From Patescibacteria group bacterium (lineage in GTDB: Bacteria; Patescibacteria; Dojkabacteria; J137), in the NCBI GenBank assembly GCA_963169855.1, contig CAUJCN010000002.1, forward strand, positions 62,001-126,000: a DNA stretch of 64,000 nucleotides. The letters are read 5' to 3'. Under the pieces are notes generated by a model, which saw only the letters and a list, made by a program, of their open reading frames with translations, did no database searches and was not told the origin of the DNA. Shown one piece after another: positions 16,211 through 24,628 of the stretch; positions within the stretch are counted from its first letter, which is position 1; the number at the start of each line of letters is the position of its first letter. A program made the translations under genes and the position numbers.

Positions 16211-17919
16211 TCTGTTGTTTGTTGAGAATTATAAATTTGTTGGTATTCAAAACTGTTCTTTAACAATTCTTCGTGCGTTCCTTTTGCAATAAGCTCTCCC
16301 TCCATAATTAACAAAATCTGATCGTAATCTTTAATTGATTCAATCTTTTGAGTAATTGAAAGTAAAGTGATATCAGGATAATTTTTATCCAGGTTATCAA
16401 TAATGTTCTTTTCTGTTTTGATATCGACTCTTGCTGTAAAGTCATCTAGCAATAGTACTTTTGGGTTAATAGATAGTGCTCTAGCGAGCGTTAGTCTTTG
16501 TTTCTGTCCACCAGATAATGATGAGCCTCTCTCAGTAATAATTGTTTCTTCTTTTTTATCTTGAGCCGCTACGAAGTCACTTAATTCTGCTGTACTAATT
16601 GCTTTGTTTAGATTCGATTCGTTAACTTCAGAATTAAATAGAATGTTCTCTTTAATTGTTGTATTGAAAATAACACTATCTTGGAAAACTAAAGCTACTT
16701 GTGAGTAAAAGTTTTCTATTTCGAATTCTTTAATATCAATTCCATCAATCGAAATCTTTCCTTCCGTTGCATCCTGCAGTCCTGCAATTATATTGAAAAT
16801 TTGAGTTTTTCCTGCAGCTGTTGGTCCTACAATCGCATTCTTAGTGCCTGCTTTGATTTCGAAGGAAATATTATTTAAAATCTTCTTATTGTTAATCTCG
16901 TACGATACATTCTCAAATTTAATTGCTCCTCTGATTTCAGCCTTTGTTTTTCCCAAGTCCTCTTTCTCTTTAGTATCTAACGTTTCTTTTATTCTTTTAA
17001 TTGATGTGATAGATCTTCCAATTGTACTTGCAATGAATCCCATAAAGATTATTGGACCAATGAAAGTTCCTACGTAACTAAAGAAGGCTGTGTAGTCTCC
17101 AGGAGACATCCCTTGCCCACCTAGAGAGTTAATAAAATCAATTACCTGTTGACCTCCAAAATATACAACTGCAAGCAAAGCTAAGTTTGCAAGAATCGTA
17201 ATTACTGGAATAAGTCCAGCGAATCCTTTTGTAATCTTCATTCCTACTTGTCTATTAAGCTCGTTTATATGAGAAAACTTTTCAATTTCTGTTCCACCGG
17301 CATTCAAAACTTTCGTTAAAGATGATCCTACAATGTTCTCGTTAATAACCAAGTTCATTTTGTCTAGATTCTTTTGAGCTTGTTCGAAGAATTTTCCAAT
17401 AAAACTGAAAATCACTCCAAATGAAACCAACAGTAATGGAATCACAAGCATTACAATCAAACCTAGGTCTCTATTAATTGAAAGCATGGAGATTGAAGCT
17501 CCAATAATCAATACTAATGAAGAGAAAACTGTAATAATGCTTTGATTGAAAAGCATTTTTACTGCATCTACATCGCTTGTAAGATTAGTTAGTAATTTTG
17601 AAGAAGTCAGTTCGTTAACACTCTTATATGATAAGAATGAAATTTTATTAATGATTCTTTTTCTAACATTCGCAGCAAAGTTCTCTGTAACTACATTAGA
17701 CATTACTGTTATGACTACTGCAAAAATGAAAATGAGTGAAATCAATCCTACATATGTCAAAGCAAATTGATTTAAGTCTGATTCTCCGGTAAAAATCTTA
17801 TTCAGCTCGACGGAAGCTACCCTTGGAAGAGCTAGTGCTAATAAGTTTTGACCTAATGAAAAGGCCAATACTATAATGATTCCAATGATTGTGGTTCTTT
17901 TAATAATTCGATTATCCAT
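16207..17919 (-). CDS. ABC exporter half-transporter (degenerate-site subunit)
   Basis: A 570-residue half-transporter with six membrane helices and an ATPase domain. Walker A is GPTAAGKT (about 360) and the signature LSGGQKQR is canonical (about 463). Walker B reads LLLDDFT, with Asp in place of the catalytic Glu, and the H-loop reads SITQKI, with Gln in place of His. These changes define the non-hydrolytic site of heterodimeric exporters, completed by the weak signature of the partner gene. It is first in the pair, with a promoter at 17959-17987. Both subunits should sit in the cytoplasmic membrane as one pump. Confidence 0.9.
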   Translation of the reverse strand: MDNRIIKRTTIIGIIIVLAFSLGQNLLALALPRVASVELNKIFTGESDLNQFALTYVGLISLIFIFAVVITVMSNVVTENFAANVRKRIINKISFLSYKSVNELTSSKLLTNLTSDVDAVKMLFNQSIITVFSSLVLIIGASISMLSINRDLGLIVMLVIPLLLVSFGVIFSFIGKFFEQAQKNLDKMNLVINENIVGSSLTKVLNAGGTEIEKFSHINELNRQVGMKITKGFAGLIPVITILANLALLAVVYFGGQQVIDFINSLGGQGMSPGDYTAFFSYVGTFIGPIIFMGFIASTIGRSITSIKRIKETLDTKEKEDLGKTKAEIRGAIKFENVSYEINNKKILNNISFEIKAGTKNAIVGPTAAGKTQIFNIIAGLQDATEGKISIDGIDIKEFEIENFYSQVALVFQDSVIFNTTIKENILFNSEVNESNLNKAISTAELSDFVAAQDKKEETIITERGSSLSGGQKQRLTLARALSINPKVLLLDDFTARVDIKTEKNIIDNLDKNYPDITLLSITQKIESIKDYDQILLIMEGELIAKGTHEELLKNSFEYQQIYNSQQTTE

Positions 17920-17937
17920 ATGAGTTTTGGCAGATGA

Positions 17938-17987
17938 ACACTTTAAGTGCCAGAAGGCAGTGTAACTCCGAATAGAGCCTGTGTCAA
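17938..17987 (-). promoter_or_regulatory. Promoter and possible operator of the ABC exporter pair
   Basis: On the minus strand TTGACA (17987-17982), a 17-base spacer and TACACT (17964-17959) form a good promoter. Just downstream is the palindrome CACTT-A-AAGTG (about 17940-17950) in the leader, a possible repressor site. No regulator gene is adjacent. Confidence 0.6.
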
Positions 17988-18039
17988 TGGCATTTGACTA
18001 CTTTAAACATCGTGTTTAACTCGGCTTAATTGCACGGAT

Positions 18040-18302
18040 ACTCTCAATTAGAAACCTTTCACTGAGACGCTTTTTCTAAAGAATGCAGGTAAACTGCGAA
18101 TTTCTAGACTAGAAGCAGTTTTAGAAACTCTCGACTATTTGCTTCAGGAAAAGAGAAAATTGTAGCCTAGAGAACCTACATTCGATGCGTTTGATAACAA
18201 GACCATACACAATATGAAACTAGAAATGGAAGAACTAGTTAGAGACCGATTCTCCAAAATATTAAAAGGATATTTTTCAGACTTTGTATCGCAGGAAAGT
18301 TA
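18040..18302 (+). pseudogene. Possible decayed ORF
   Basis: The 420-base gap between the ABC genes and the next ORF contains a frame reading 'AGKLRISRLEAVLETLDYLL', a TAG stop, then 'FDAFDNKTIHNMKLEMEEL' to 'YFSDFVSQES' in the same frame. Another frame upstream reads 'MAFDYFKHRV' and is also interrupted. The fragments look protein-like but no intact gene can be drawn. This may be a remnant of a small helical protein, or chance. Confidence 0.3.
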
Positions 18303-18347
18303 AAATGAGCATTTAGTTCAAATTAAATTTCAAGTAAAGTATATTCA

Positions 18348-19280
18348 ATGGACACAATATTTGAAGTACCTCTACTTTCTCAATTCCCTCAAGCAAAGAT
18401 GGAGAAATTCTTAACTTTAGTAGAATCCTACAGTCCTTCGCAAGAGGATTTAGAAACAAAAGCATTTCCAAACAGGGTAACTCAATTGCGCGTGGGAAAC
18501 ACTTCTGTAACAGTTGGCCTTCATGGAATAGAATATCCTCAGAAGAGCTTCGATCAAATGAGAAGAAACTTAGGATCAATATTTAGAATTGTCTTTTCAG
18601 ACAAGGCTTTTATCCATAATTGCCTGAGTTATCAAATTTCCCAACTCAATTCCTCTAGTTCTAGATCGACTTTAAGTGAAGTTGTGAAGTCGTATAAAGA
18701 AGCGAAACAAATTGTTAGATTACCAGAACTAGAAGAGCAGAGACAAAAATACGCTAATCAGTTAGGTGATAGGGTTCAATTTGGCGTTGCTTATAAACAT
18801 GTAGATTCAAAAGAGTTTCTTAGAAAATATCCAGAAGTATTGTTAGCAACGTTTCTTTTTCAGAATGTGTTTGCTTATGCATTTGAAATTTTCGTAAACT
18901 CACTTTCTACGACCTCCGCTGCTAGAGACCTAATTGATGATTTAAGAAAAATCATCCCTGGGTTTACTTCGGGGAATGTAGTTGATGAATATTTAGGCTA
19001 TGCTTTGCTTAGATTTAAAGAATCAGGTTCAGTCATCGTAATCTTTGACGATATTGCGAAAGAAATGAATGATCTAAAAGCTTTTCACAATTCTTACACT
19101 CTCCCAAGTGGTGAGCTACTCAGAACAATGTGCCTAGCTAAATCATTTCTGACCGAACAGACTGGCGGCGTACAACGAAATCAGAGAAACGTTCTTGCCG
19201 ATACCTTGGAGTACATCAAAAGCCATCGCGCAGACTTTGCAGAACCACTCGGTTTCATTTCTTCTGAACTGTCTTATTAA
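18348..19280 (+). CDS. Unrecognised 310-residue soluble protein
   Basis: The protein begins MDTIFEVPLLSQFPQAKMEK and has no signal peptide or membrane helix. The N-terminal third looks mixed alpha-beta ('RVTQLRVGNTSVTVGLHGIE') and the rest is mostly helical. No catalytic motif stands out and I do not recognise a family. A -10-like TAAAGT ends 7 bases before the ATG and no Shine-Dalgarno sequence is seen, so the mRNA may be leaderless. It stands alone, followed by tRNA-Gly on the same strand. Confidence 0.7.
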   Translation: MDTIFEVPLLSQFPQAKMEKFLTLVESYSPSQEDLETKAFPNRVTQLRVGNTSVTVGLHGIEYPQKSFDQMRRNLGSIFRIVFSDKAFIHNCLSYQISQLNSSSSRSTLSEVVKSYKEAKQIVRLPELEEQRQKYANQLGDRVQFGVAYKHVDSKEFLRKYPEVLLATFLFQNVFAYAFEIFVNSLSTTSAARDLIDDLRKIIPGFTSGNVVDEYLGYALLRFKESGSVIVIFDDIAKEMNDLKAFHNSYTLPSGELLRTMCLAKSFLTEQTGGVQRNQRNVLADTLEYIKSHRADFAEPLGFISSELSY

Positions 19281-19336
19281 TTTCTTCAGTTGTCTATTTT
19301 AAACTTTTTGATATAATTCTTTAGATCTTTGAAAAT

Positions 19337-19408
19337 GCAGGTATAGTATAGTGGTTATTATTTCGGTTTTCCAAACCGCGGACGGGGGTTCGAATCCCCC
19401 TACCTGCT
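19337..19408 (+). tRNA. tRNA-Gly (anticodon UCC)
   Basis: A 72-base cloverleaf with acceptor stem GCAGGTA/TACCTGC, anticodon loop TTTCCAA giving UCC, and T arm GGGGG-TTCGAAT-CCCCC. It closely resembles bacterial tRNA-Gly(UCC), including 'TAGTATAGTGG'. CCA is not encoded. Confidence 0.95.
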
Positions 19409-19514
19409 TTCAAGATTTAAACTTCAAATTACAATTTCCCAATCATTGCAATATTTCTCCATTTTCTTTATCCTAACCTTATAGAAGTATTTTATTTAAG
19501 TTATATTTACTTAT

Positions 19515-19859
19515 ATGAAAACACTCATAAGTTTAGTTGTAAGCGCTGTGGCTGTTTTAATTGCTGCTTATGTAATTCCTGGTGTAACTGTTAATGGTTT
19601 CTTTACAGCTGTAGTTGTAGCAGTAATCTTAGGTTTAGTAAATATGTTTATAAGACCAATCATTTCTCTGCTTACTCTTCCACTGAATATACTCACGCTT
19701 GGATTATTTAGTTTCGTAATTACTGCTTTAATGATTATGTTAACAGGTGCTATTGTTCCAGGATTCACTGTTTCTGGATTTTTAACTGCATTGATTTTTG
19801 GAGTTGTTCTGTCACTTGTTAACGGATTACTATTCTCCTTAATGGGAGACGATAAATAA
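19515..19859 (+). CDS. Holin superfamily IV-like four-helix membrane protein
   Basis: The 114-residue protein has four hydrophobic helices and the family-typical stretches 'AAYVIPGVTVNGFFTAVVVA', 'GLVNMFIRPIISLLTLPLNI' and 'LTLGLFSFVITALMIMLTGA'. This matches the YvlD/phage holin family 4 group, chromosomal membrane proteins common in bacteria and linked in some species to envelope stress. A lytic role is not implied. It starts a run of four closely spaced plus-strand genes ending with Hsp20, which hints at a stress or envelope operon. Confidence 0.85.
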   Translation: MKTLISLVVSAVAVLIAAYVIPGVTVNGFFTAVVVAVILGLVNMFIRPIISLLTLPLNILTLGLFSFVITALMIMLTGAIVPGFTVSGFLTALIFGVVLSLVNGLLFSLMGDDK

Positions 19860-19881
19860 TTTTACTAATTAACAGAAATTT

Positions 19882-20247
19882 ATGGGAGTTCCTCAAAAGT
19901 ACGCAGATATCGATGACTATATTAAGAATTTCTCTCCTGAAGTTCAGGATGTATTAGAAAGAATTCGAAAATTAGTTCATAAAATTGCACCTGATGTAGA
20001 AGAGTCAATTACTTACCATATGCCAACATTCAAAGTTGCGGGGAAAGGAATCATATACTTTGCTGCTTGGTCAAAACACGTTGCTTTTTACGCGCTCCCA
20101 GTAGATTTACCAGAATTCAAAGAAGAGTTTGCACCCTACATCCAGTCGAAAGGAACTGTTCAGTTTAAATTCGATGCACCAATGCCTTGGGACTTAATTG
20201 AAAAAGTAATTAAATATAGAGCTAAAAATCCAATTGATTACCAATAA
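19882..20247 (+). CDS. DUF1801 domain protein
   Basis: A 121-residue protein with the compact DUF1801 pattern 'PEVQDVLERIRKLVHKIAPD', 'ESITYHMPTFKVAGKGIIYF' and 'AAWSKHVAFYALP'. It belongs to the YdhG/Fra-like subgroup, whose fold resembles frataxin-type iron-binding domains in some analyses; its role here is not known. It lies 22 bases after the holin-like gene and 3 bases before the next gene, so it is within an operon. Confidence 0.85.
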   Translation: MGVPQKYADIDDYIKNFSPEVQDVLERIRKLVHKIAPDVEESITYHMPTFKVAGKGIIYFAAWSKHVAFYALPVDLPEFKEEFAPYIQSKGTVQFKFDAPMPWDLIEKVIKYRAKNPIDYQ

Positions 20248-20250
20248 TTT

Positions 20251-20676
20251 ATGAAGGAAGTAAAGTTAGTACTTTTTAAATTTACGAAATACCTAGTAAT
20301 AATAGGTTTCTTTTTAACATTTGGTTCTTTTATTATTGCAGGAAATTACGAAATAGCATTCACTGCTATTTTCGTTACAGGAACAATCATTCTAACTATT
20401 AGCCAAGGAGTTCTAAGTTATTCACCCTCGATTAAAAACGATTCATTACAAGATGAATTTACTAATTCGGGCAAGTCACTGTTTACATCATCAATTTGGC
20501 TTTTAATATCAGGGATATTTGTTTTCTTATACTTGGGAGTTATTCTTTTTTCTCAACTACAACCTGTTGTTTTAGAATCCATTAAAATAATTGTGCTGCT
20601 TCTTTATAGTATTTCTTATCTATTTTTCGCGGAATCCTTTGTAAAAGGAATCAAAAAAGTAGAAGATATATTATAA
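20251..20676 (+). CDS. Small four-helix membrane protein
   Basis: The 141-residue protein has four predicted membrane helices: 'YLVIIGFFLTFGSFIIAG', 'FTAIFVTGTIILTISQGV', 'SIWLLISGIFVFLYLGVI' and 'IIVLLLYSISYLFFAESF'. A polar loop lies between helices 2 and 3. No family motif is recognised. It sits between the DUF1801 and Hsp20 genes on the same strand, only 7 bases before the latter, and is likely cotranscribed. Confidence 0.65.
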   Translation: MKEVKLVLFKFTKYLVIIGFFLTFGSFIIAGNYEIAFTAIFVTGTIILTISQGVLSYSPSIKNDSLQDEFTNSGKSLFTSSIWLLISGIFVFLYLGVILFSQLQPVVLESIKIIVLLLYSISYLFFAESFVKGIKKVEDIL

Positions 20677-20683
20677 TCATTGA

Positions 20684-21109
20684 ATGACGAGACGAATCAC
20701 AGTTGTAAAACCTTCTGAAATGTTCAGACTAATGAACGACAACCTTACTTTAGGTGATTCTACATTTTCTTCACTTATTGAAAACAAATCAAGTTTAAGA
20801 ATTAACATTGAGAATATGTCTGATAAATTTGTAGTTACTGCAGTTGTACCAGGTTATAAAAAAGACGAAATTAGTATTTCTTTTAGAGATAACGAACTTC
20901 TTTTAGAAGCTCAGAAGGAGGAACAAAATGAGTCTTCTGATTCAGAAATAATTTTAAGAGAGTATTCTATTGAATCACTTAAAAGAAGAATCACTCTTCC
21001 AGAAAAAGTTGATGTAGAAAATGCCGAGGCAGAACTAAATGATGGTATTATGACCATAACGGTTCCAAAAATGCCTGAAATATTACCAAAGAAAATTAGT
21101 ATTAAGTAA
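20684..21109 (+). CDS. Hsp20/alpha-crystallin small heat-shock protein
   Basis: A 141-residue protein whose alpha-crystallin domain runs from about residue 45 to the end: 'DKFVVTAVVPGYKKDEISIS', 'FRDNELLLEAQKEE', 'ESLKRRITLPEKVDVENAEA' and the hallmark 'LNDGIMTITVPK'. The C-terminus ends 'KKISIK', carrying the I-x-I type motif that docks subunits. Small heat-shock proteins hold unfolding proteins without ATP. No CIRCE-like site precedes this gene, unlike the second Hsp20 gene at 50.6 kb, so the two copies are probably regulated differently. Confidence 0.9.
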   Translation: MTRRITVVKPSEMFRLMNDNLTLGDSTFSSLIENKSSLRINIENMSDKFVVTAVVPGYKKDEISISFRDNELLLEAQKEEQNESSDSEIILREYSIESLKRRITLPEKVDVENAEAELNDGIMTITVPKMPEILPKKISIK

Positions 21110-21209
21110 TATTAAGTTCTAAGCTCCAATATCAAAATTCCAGAATTTAGAATTTGGATATTAGATATTAGAATTTTCAGTTTTCTTATTTCAAATTTAA
21201 GATTTTGAT

Positions 21210-22172
21210 ATGATTCCAGTAATAATTCTCACAGGATTCTTAGGTAGTGGAAAAACCACTCTTTTGAACAGAATTCTCGAAAATAAGAAAGATTACAAAA
21301 TCGGTGTTGTCCTGAATGAATTTGGAAATATCAGTCTTGAAAGCCAATTCGTAAAAGCCGAAGATGAGAAAATCGTCGAAATCTCTGCCGGCTGTGTTTG
21401 CTGTGTTGCTAGAGGTGATATTTTAAAGGCACTAAATAGCATTGTTGACTATCAGCCAGACACAGAAATAGTTATTATGGAAGCTTCTGGACTTTCCGAT
21501 GCACTTTCACTTTCGCTTACAATGTACTCTCCTTCAATCGCTGATAGATTTATTCTGGATTCAATTGTCTGCGTTGTTGATTGTGTCAATTTCGAAAAAA
21601 CGTTAGACGAAAACGAAATAGTTCGTGACCAAATAATTGCAGCTAGTTCGATCTATCTTGCGAAAACAAAAGATGTTGGTGAACAGCAAATCAAACAAAT
21701 TTCAGAATTGGTCAAAGATTTGAATCCAAAAGCTCTTATCCACAGAGACTCCGACTCAATCAATTTTGATTTAATATTAGGAACAAACTTAGATAGAACA
21801 AAAGTAAAAGATCATGGACATTCAGAACACGATCATGATGAATTTGAAACATTTACATTCGAAACTAACGAGGCTATCGACTACAATAAATTTGAGAATT
21901 TCATTAGAACTTTGCCTTCAAACGTCCTTAGAGTAAAAGGTTACTTGAACTTCAAGAATGCACCGATTAAGGACAAACAATACCTTATTCAATATGTTAT
22001 GGGAAGAAGAGATTATGTTCTCAAAGATTCCAAGAATCAATCAACACACATACTCTTTGTAGGGAAAGACTTGCAAAAAGAGAACATAAAGGACGTCATG
22101 TCTAGCATCATGTTCAGCAATAATATTATCTACAATACCATCAGTAAGCTTTTCAATATTTTCCACTCCTAA
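21210..22172 (+). CDS. CobW/COG0523 family GTPase, metal chaperone type
   Basis: The 320-residue protein has the G3E GTPase Walker A GFLGSGKTT (9-17), the metal-binding motif GCVCC (61-65) and 'VVDCVNFEKTL' in the switch region. A His/Asp-rich stretch near residues 203-215 (DHGHSEHDHDE) and a C-terminal CobW_C-like domain follow. COG0523 proteins use GTP to deliver metals, often zinc, to client enzymes. Which metal is used here is not shown, though the His-rich loop favours zinc, cobalt or nickel. No Zur box was recognised. Its TAA interlocks with the stop of convergent prmC. Confidence 0.9.
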   Translation: MIPVIILTGFLGSGKTTLLNRILENKKDYKIGVVLNEFGNISLESQFVKAEDEKIVEISAGCVCCVARGDILKALNSIVDYQPDTEIVIMEASGLSDALSLSLTMYSPSIADRFILDSIVCVVDCVNFEKTLDENEIVRDQIIAASSIYLAKTKDVGEQQIKQISELVKDLNPKALIHRDSDSINFDLILGTNLDRTKVKDHGHSEHDHDEFETFTFETNEAIDYNKFENFIRTLPSNVLRVKGYLNFKNAPIKDKQYLIQYVMGRRDYVLKDSKNQSTHILFVGKDLQKENIKDVMSSIMFSNNIIYNTISKLFNIFHS

Positions 22173-22927
22173 AACTTCACAATCCAAAACCTATTCTTAC
22201 CAAACTCGTCTTCAACTGCATTAGCATCAATTCCAAGTTCCGATATCTTTTCCTGAGTATGAGTATCGTCGACTTCCAAAATCAAAACTCCATCTTTTGC
22301 TAAATATTCTCTAGATTGTTCAATTAGCTTTTTAATCAAATCTAGACCATCTACTCCACCATCCAAAGCTAAATGTGGCTCGAAATCTTTTACAGATCTA
22401 GCTAATTGAGTAATTCTAGCACTTGGAATATAAGGTAAATTTGAGAAAATAAGGTCGAATTTTTTATTCTTTGGGTAATCCGAAAGTAAGTCTGATCTTA
22501 TTACCTTAAGCTTTGAATCGTTAATTCCGTTTGTAAAACAATTCAAATGTTTCGGATCTAAGTGTTCGTCAAGGTTCTGTTTTGCAACCTCAATTGCTGC
22601 ATCAGAAATATCGCTCAGATAACCATCAAATGTTACTCCCCTTTTATTTAGTTGCTCTGCAAACACAATTCCGATCACCCCAGATCCTGTTGCAACATCA
22701 GCAAATGAAATACTTTTTCTATCGATAATATACTCAAGACCAAGCCTGATTATCTGTTCGGTTTCTATTCGTGGAATAAGAACATTCGCATTTACATTGA
22801 ATAAATGACCATAAAACTCTGCTTTCCCAAGCACATATTCAACTGGCATTTCAGTTTGAAATTTGGGATCGAAAGGATCTTGCCCAGCTTTAATAATTAG
22901 ATTTATTTCGGCTGGACTTAAACTCAT
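22169..22927 (-). CDS. prmC: Release-factor glutamine methyltransferase PrmC-like
   Basis: The 252-residue protein follows the PrmC layout: a short helical N-terminus, 'PVEYVLGKAEFYGHLFNVN' and 'NVLIPRIETEQII' (48-60), SAM loop ATGSGVIG (79-86), and catalytic segment 'FDLIFSNLPYIPSARI'. The usual NPPY is NLPY here (163-166). PrmC methylates the Gln of the GGQ motif in release factors RF1 and RF2. The NPPY change is conservative for backbone contacts, but together with the shortened N-terminal domain it leaves another glutamine or protein target possible. It overlaps the coiled-coil gene upstream by 4 bases. Confidence 0.85.
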   Translation of the reverse strand: MSLSPAEINLIIKAGQDPFDPKFQTEMPVEYVLGKAEFYGHLFNVNANVLIPRIETEQIIRLGLEYIIDRKSISFADVATGSGVIGIVFAEQLNKRGVTFDGYLSDISDAAIEVAKQNLDEHLDPKHLNCFTNGINDSKLKVIRSDLLSDYPKNKKFDLIFSNLPYIPSARITQLARSVKDFEPHLALDGGVDGLDLIKKLIEQSREYLAKDGVLILEVDDTHTQEKISELGIDANAVEDEFGKNRFWIVKF

Positions 22928-23307
22928 GCAGATTTCTTAGTTAAGTTATTGTCGTCTTTTCCTTCTTTAACAATATAAACAAGTTTAAGTTTTCTTCCAT
23001 CTTTTTTAACTTCTTCTTTTCCTGAATCAATTAGATCAATTCTGATCATTTCTTTTAGAAGATCCATTCTTTCCTTCAACATAGAAATCTTTTCGGACAT
23101 TTCATGAATAGTTTCGTCAGCCTTTAGCTTATCTCTAAGTTCTCTAGCTTTCTTTCCGATTTTTTCCATCTCGATAAAATCATCCATTTGTGTTTTGATG
23201 TCTTTAAGATCACCTCTCATTGTTTTTAATTGAGATTTTGTCTTGAAGTATTCTTCAACTTTGTCTAAGTTTGAATCGTCGAGTATATCTGAATTATCAT
23301 TTGCCAT
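22924..23307 (-). CDS. Coiled-coil protein of unknown function
   Basis: A 127-residue, highly charged protein that is almost entirely helical, with heptad-like repeats through 'EEYFKTKSQLKTMRGDLKDI' and 'KISMLKERMDLLKEMIRIDL'. The tail is 'LKLVYIVKEGKDD'. No signal or membrane segment is present. It is the first gene of an operon with prmC (4-base overlap, ATGA), with a -10-like TATACT on the minus strand near 23350. It may be a structural or binding partner, but no family is recognised. Confidence 0.65.
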   Translation of the reverse strand: MANDNSDILDDSNLDKVEEYFKTKSQLKTMRGDLKDIKTQMDDFIEMEKIGKKARELRDKLKADETIHEMSEKISMLKERMDLLKEMIRIDLIDSGKEEVKKDGRKLKLVYIVKEGKDDNNLTKKSA

Positions 23308-23510
23308 AAATAAGATTAATAATAAATAGTTGCAAAAAATATCATAGGTAGTATACTTTATTAAGAGAAGCTTCTCAAACGGAATTTAAAATTGAATGAA
23401 TCTCGAAACTTAGCTATTGCTAGTTTTTAGATAATTGAAGTTAGGAAACTAACATCAAATGAGCCGCTTGTTACAAGAGGAAAGGAGATTTTATTTGTTA
23501 AGTGACCGTG

Positions 23511-23813
23511 ATGAACTACTTACTCGTTGCGCCTACGTTATCAGCGCCAACTCTAGATACTGTAAAAGAACTGTCGTCGAAAGTTTTTACCAAAATTGAA
23601 AAACTACTAAAAAAGTTTGGACAAGAAGGATGTGTCGTAAAGATTTCGGTTCTCAGAGATGGCAATTCTTATAAAGTAAATGTAGAACTTTTAAACCATA
23701 ACCTGTACAAACCATTTATTGCTTTTAGGGACTCAGATTTAAGAAGAGCAATTGGAATGTCTGCTGTTAAATTAAAAGCTCAACTCCTCAACTTACATAA
23801 TAAAAATAAATAA
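23511..23813 (+). CDS. S30AE/HPF-like ribosome-associated protein
   Basis: About 100 residues in a beta-alpha-beta-beta-beta-alpha pattern. A first helix 'LDTVKELSSKVFTKIEKLLK', strands 'VVKISVLRDGNSYKVNVELL' and a last helix 'DLRRAIGMSAVKLKAQLLNL' resemble the N-terminal domain of hibernation-promoting factors, which bind the 30S decoding centre. The sequence is divergent, so this is a fold-level guess. The ATG at 23511 is preferred; GTG codons at 23502 and 23508 are alternatives. A purine-rich AAAGGAG lies about 24 bases upstream, too far for a normal Shine-Dalgarno site. A strong terminator follows. Confidence 0.5.
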   Translation: MNYLLVAPTLSAPTLDTVKELSSKVFTKIEKLLKKFGQEGCVVKISVLRDGNSYKVNVELLNHNLYKPFIAFRDSDLRRAIGMSAVKLKAQLLNLHNKNK

Positions 23814-23825
23814 TAAGTTATCTTC

Positions 23826-23858
23826 ACTCCCCCTAGCAATGCTTTGGGGGAGTTTTTT
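23826..23858 (+). terminator. Rho-independent terminator
   Basis: ACTCCCCC pairs with GGGGGAGT around a small AGC/GCT inner hairpin, followed by TTTTTT. It ends the S30AE-like gene transcript. Confidence 0.9.
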
Positions 23859-23910
23859 GTTGATATTTTAAAGCATTTCAATTAAACTCGAAGTAGTTAT
23901 TATTATCATA

Positions 23911-24486
23911 ATGAAAAAAGTTAGAAACGCTGTCTTAGCCTCTTTTGGCTTACTTACACTTTTTGCTCCTGCTGTTAGTGCTCAATATTACTATTACTAC
24001 GAAAGTTCACCAGAAGCTGGTGCATTTTTAGCTGGATTCGGTGTTTTATACCTTATCTTGTGCTTATGTGGAGGGTTAGTTGCTTTAGTTGCATATATCT
24101 TTACATCTATGCAGTATGCAAAGATTTTCGAGAAAAATGGAATGGCTGATAAGAAAGTATTGGCATTTATTCCTATCGCACAGAACTATTACTTAGCTAA
24201 AGCTGTGGGTGAAGATGAATACGCTTGGGTTCAAGTTGCAGTTCCATTGGGAATTTTAATCTCTATCCCACTTACATTCTTTATAATTGGATTCTGCATT
24301 CTTTTCCCTTTGGCAATTGTTGGTATTGTGTTCGGAGTTAAGCTTTGGTTAAAAGCTGCTGAAAGAATGGGACAAGACCAAATTTGGGGAATCGCTGCTT
24401 CTTTAGCAAGTTTCATTCCACTTGTTGGATATTTCATTCAACTTTATGCAATTTATGTAATTGCGGAAGGAACTGTAAAGAAATAG
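23911..24486 (+). CDS. Secreted/membrane protein with DUF5684-like membrane region
   Basis: The 191-residue protein starts with a signal peptide ('AVLASFGLLTLFAPAVSAQY') and a tyrosine run, then has about four membrane segments. 'YIFTSMQYAKIFEKNG', 'VLAFIPIAQNYYLAKAVGED' and 'KLWLKAAERMGQDQIWGIAA' resemble DUF5684-type integral membrane proteins, which recur in secreted-protein settings with no known role. It stands alone between two terminators and is a monocistronic gene. A -10-like TATTAT lies just before the ATG. Confidence 0.65.
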   Translation: MKKVRNAVLASFGLLTLFAPAVSAQYYYYYESSPEAGAFLAGFGVLYLILCLCGGLVALVAYIFTSMQYAKIFEKNGMADKKVLAFIPIAQNYYLAKAVGEDEYAWVQVAVPLGILISIPLTFFIIGFCILFPLAIVGIVFGVKLWLKAAERMGQDQIWGIAASLASFIPLVGYFIQLYAIYVIAEGTVKK

Positions 24487-24510
24487 AAATCTAAAAGATT
24501 TAAATACGAG

Positions 24511-24540
24511 AAGACTAGAAGATTAAAATTCTAGTCTTTT
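24511..24540 (+). terminator. Rho-independent terminator
   Basis: AAGACTAGAA pairs perfectly with TTCTAGTCTT around an 8-base loop and is followed by TT and T-rich sequence. Confidence 0.8.
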
Positions 24541-24628
24541 CAATTTTCAAACTATTCTTAAGCAACCTTTCAACTACTTTTGCACTACCCATATTCACCT
24601 TGATTTCTGATTATGATAGACTGATTGC

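Noticed and set aside
19515..19859. Prophage holin
   Set aside because: The protein is of the chromosomal YvlD-like group and there are no other phage genes nearby.
23458..23596. A 45-codon frame (MSRLLQEERRFYLL...) overlapping the S30AE-like gene start
   Set aside because: It has a fair look but no independent support; the S30AE-like frame has the better domain match and terminator.
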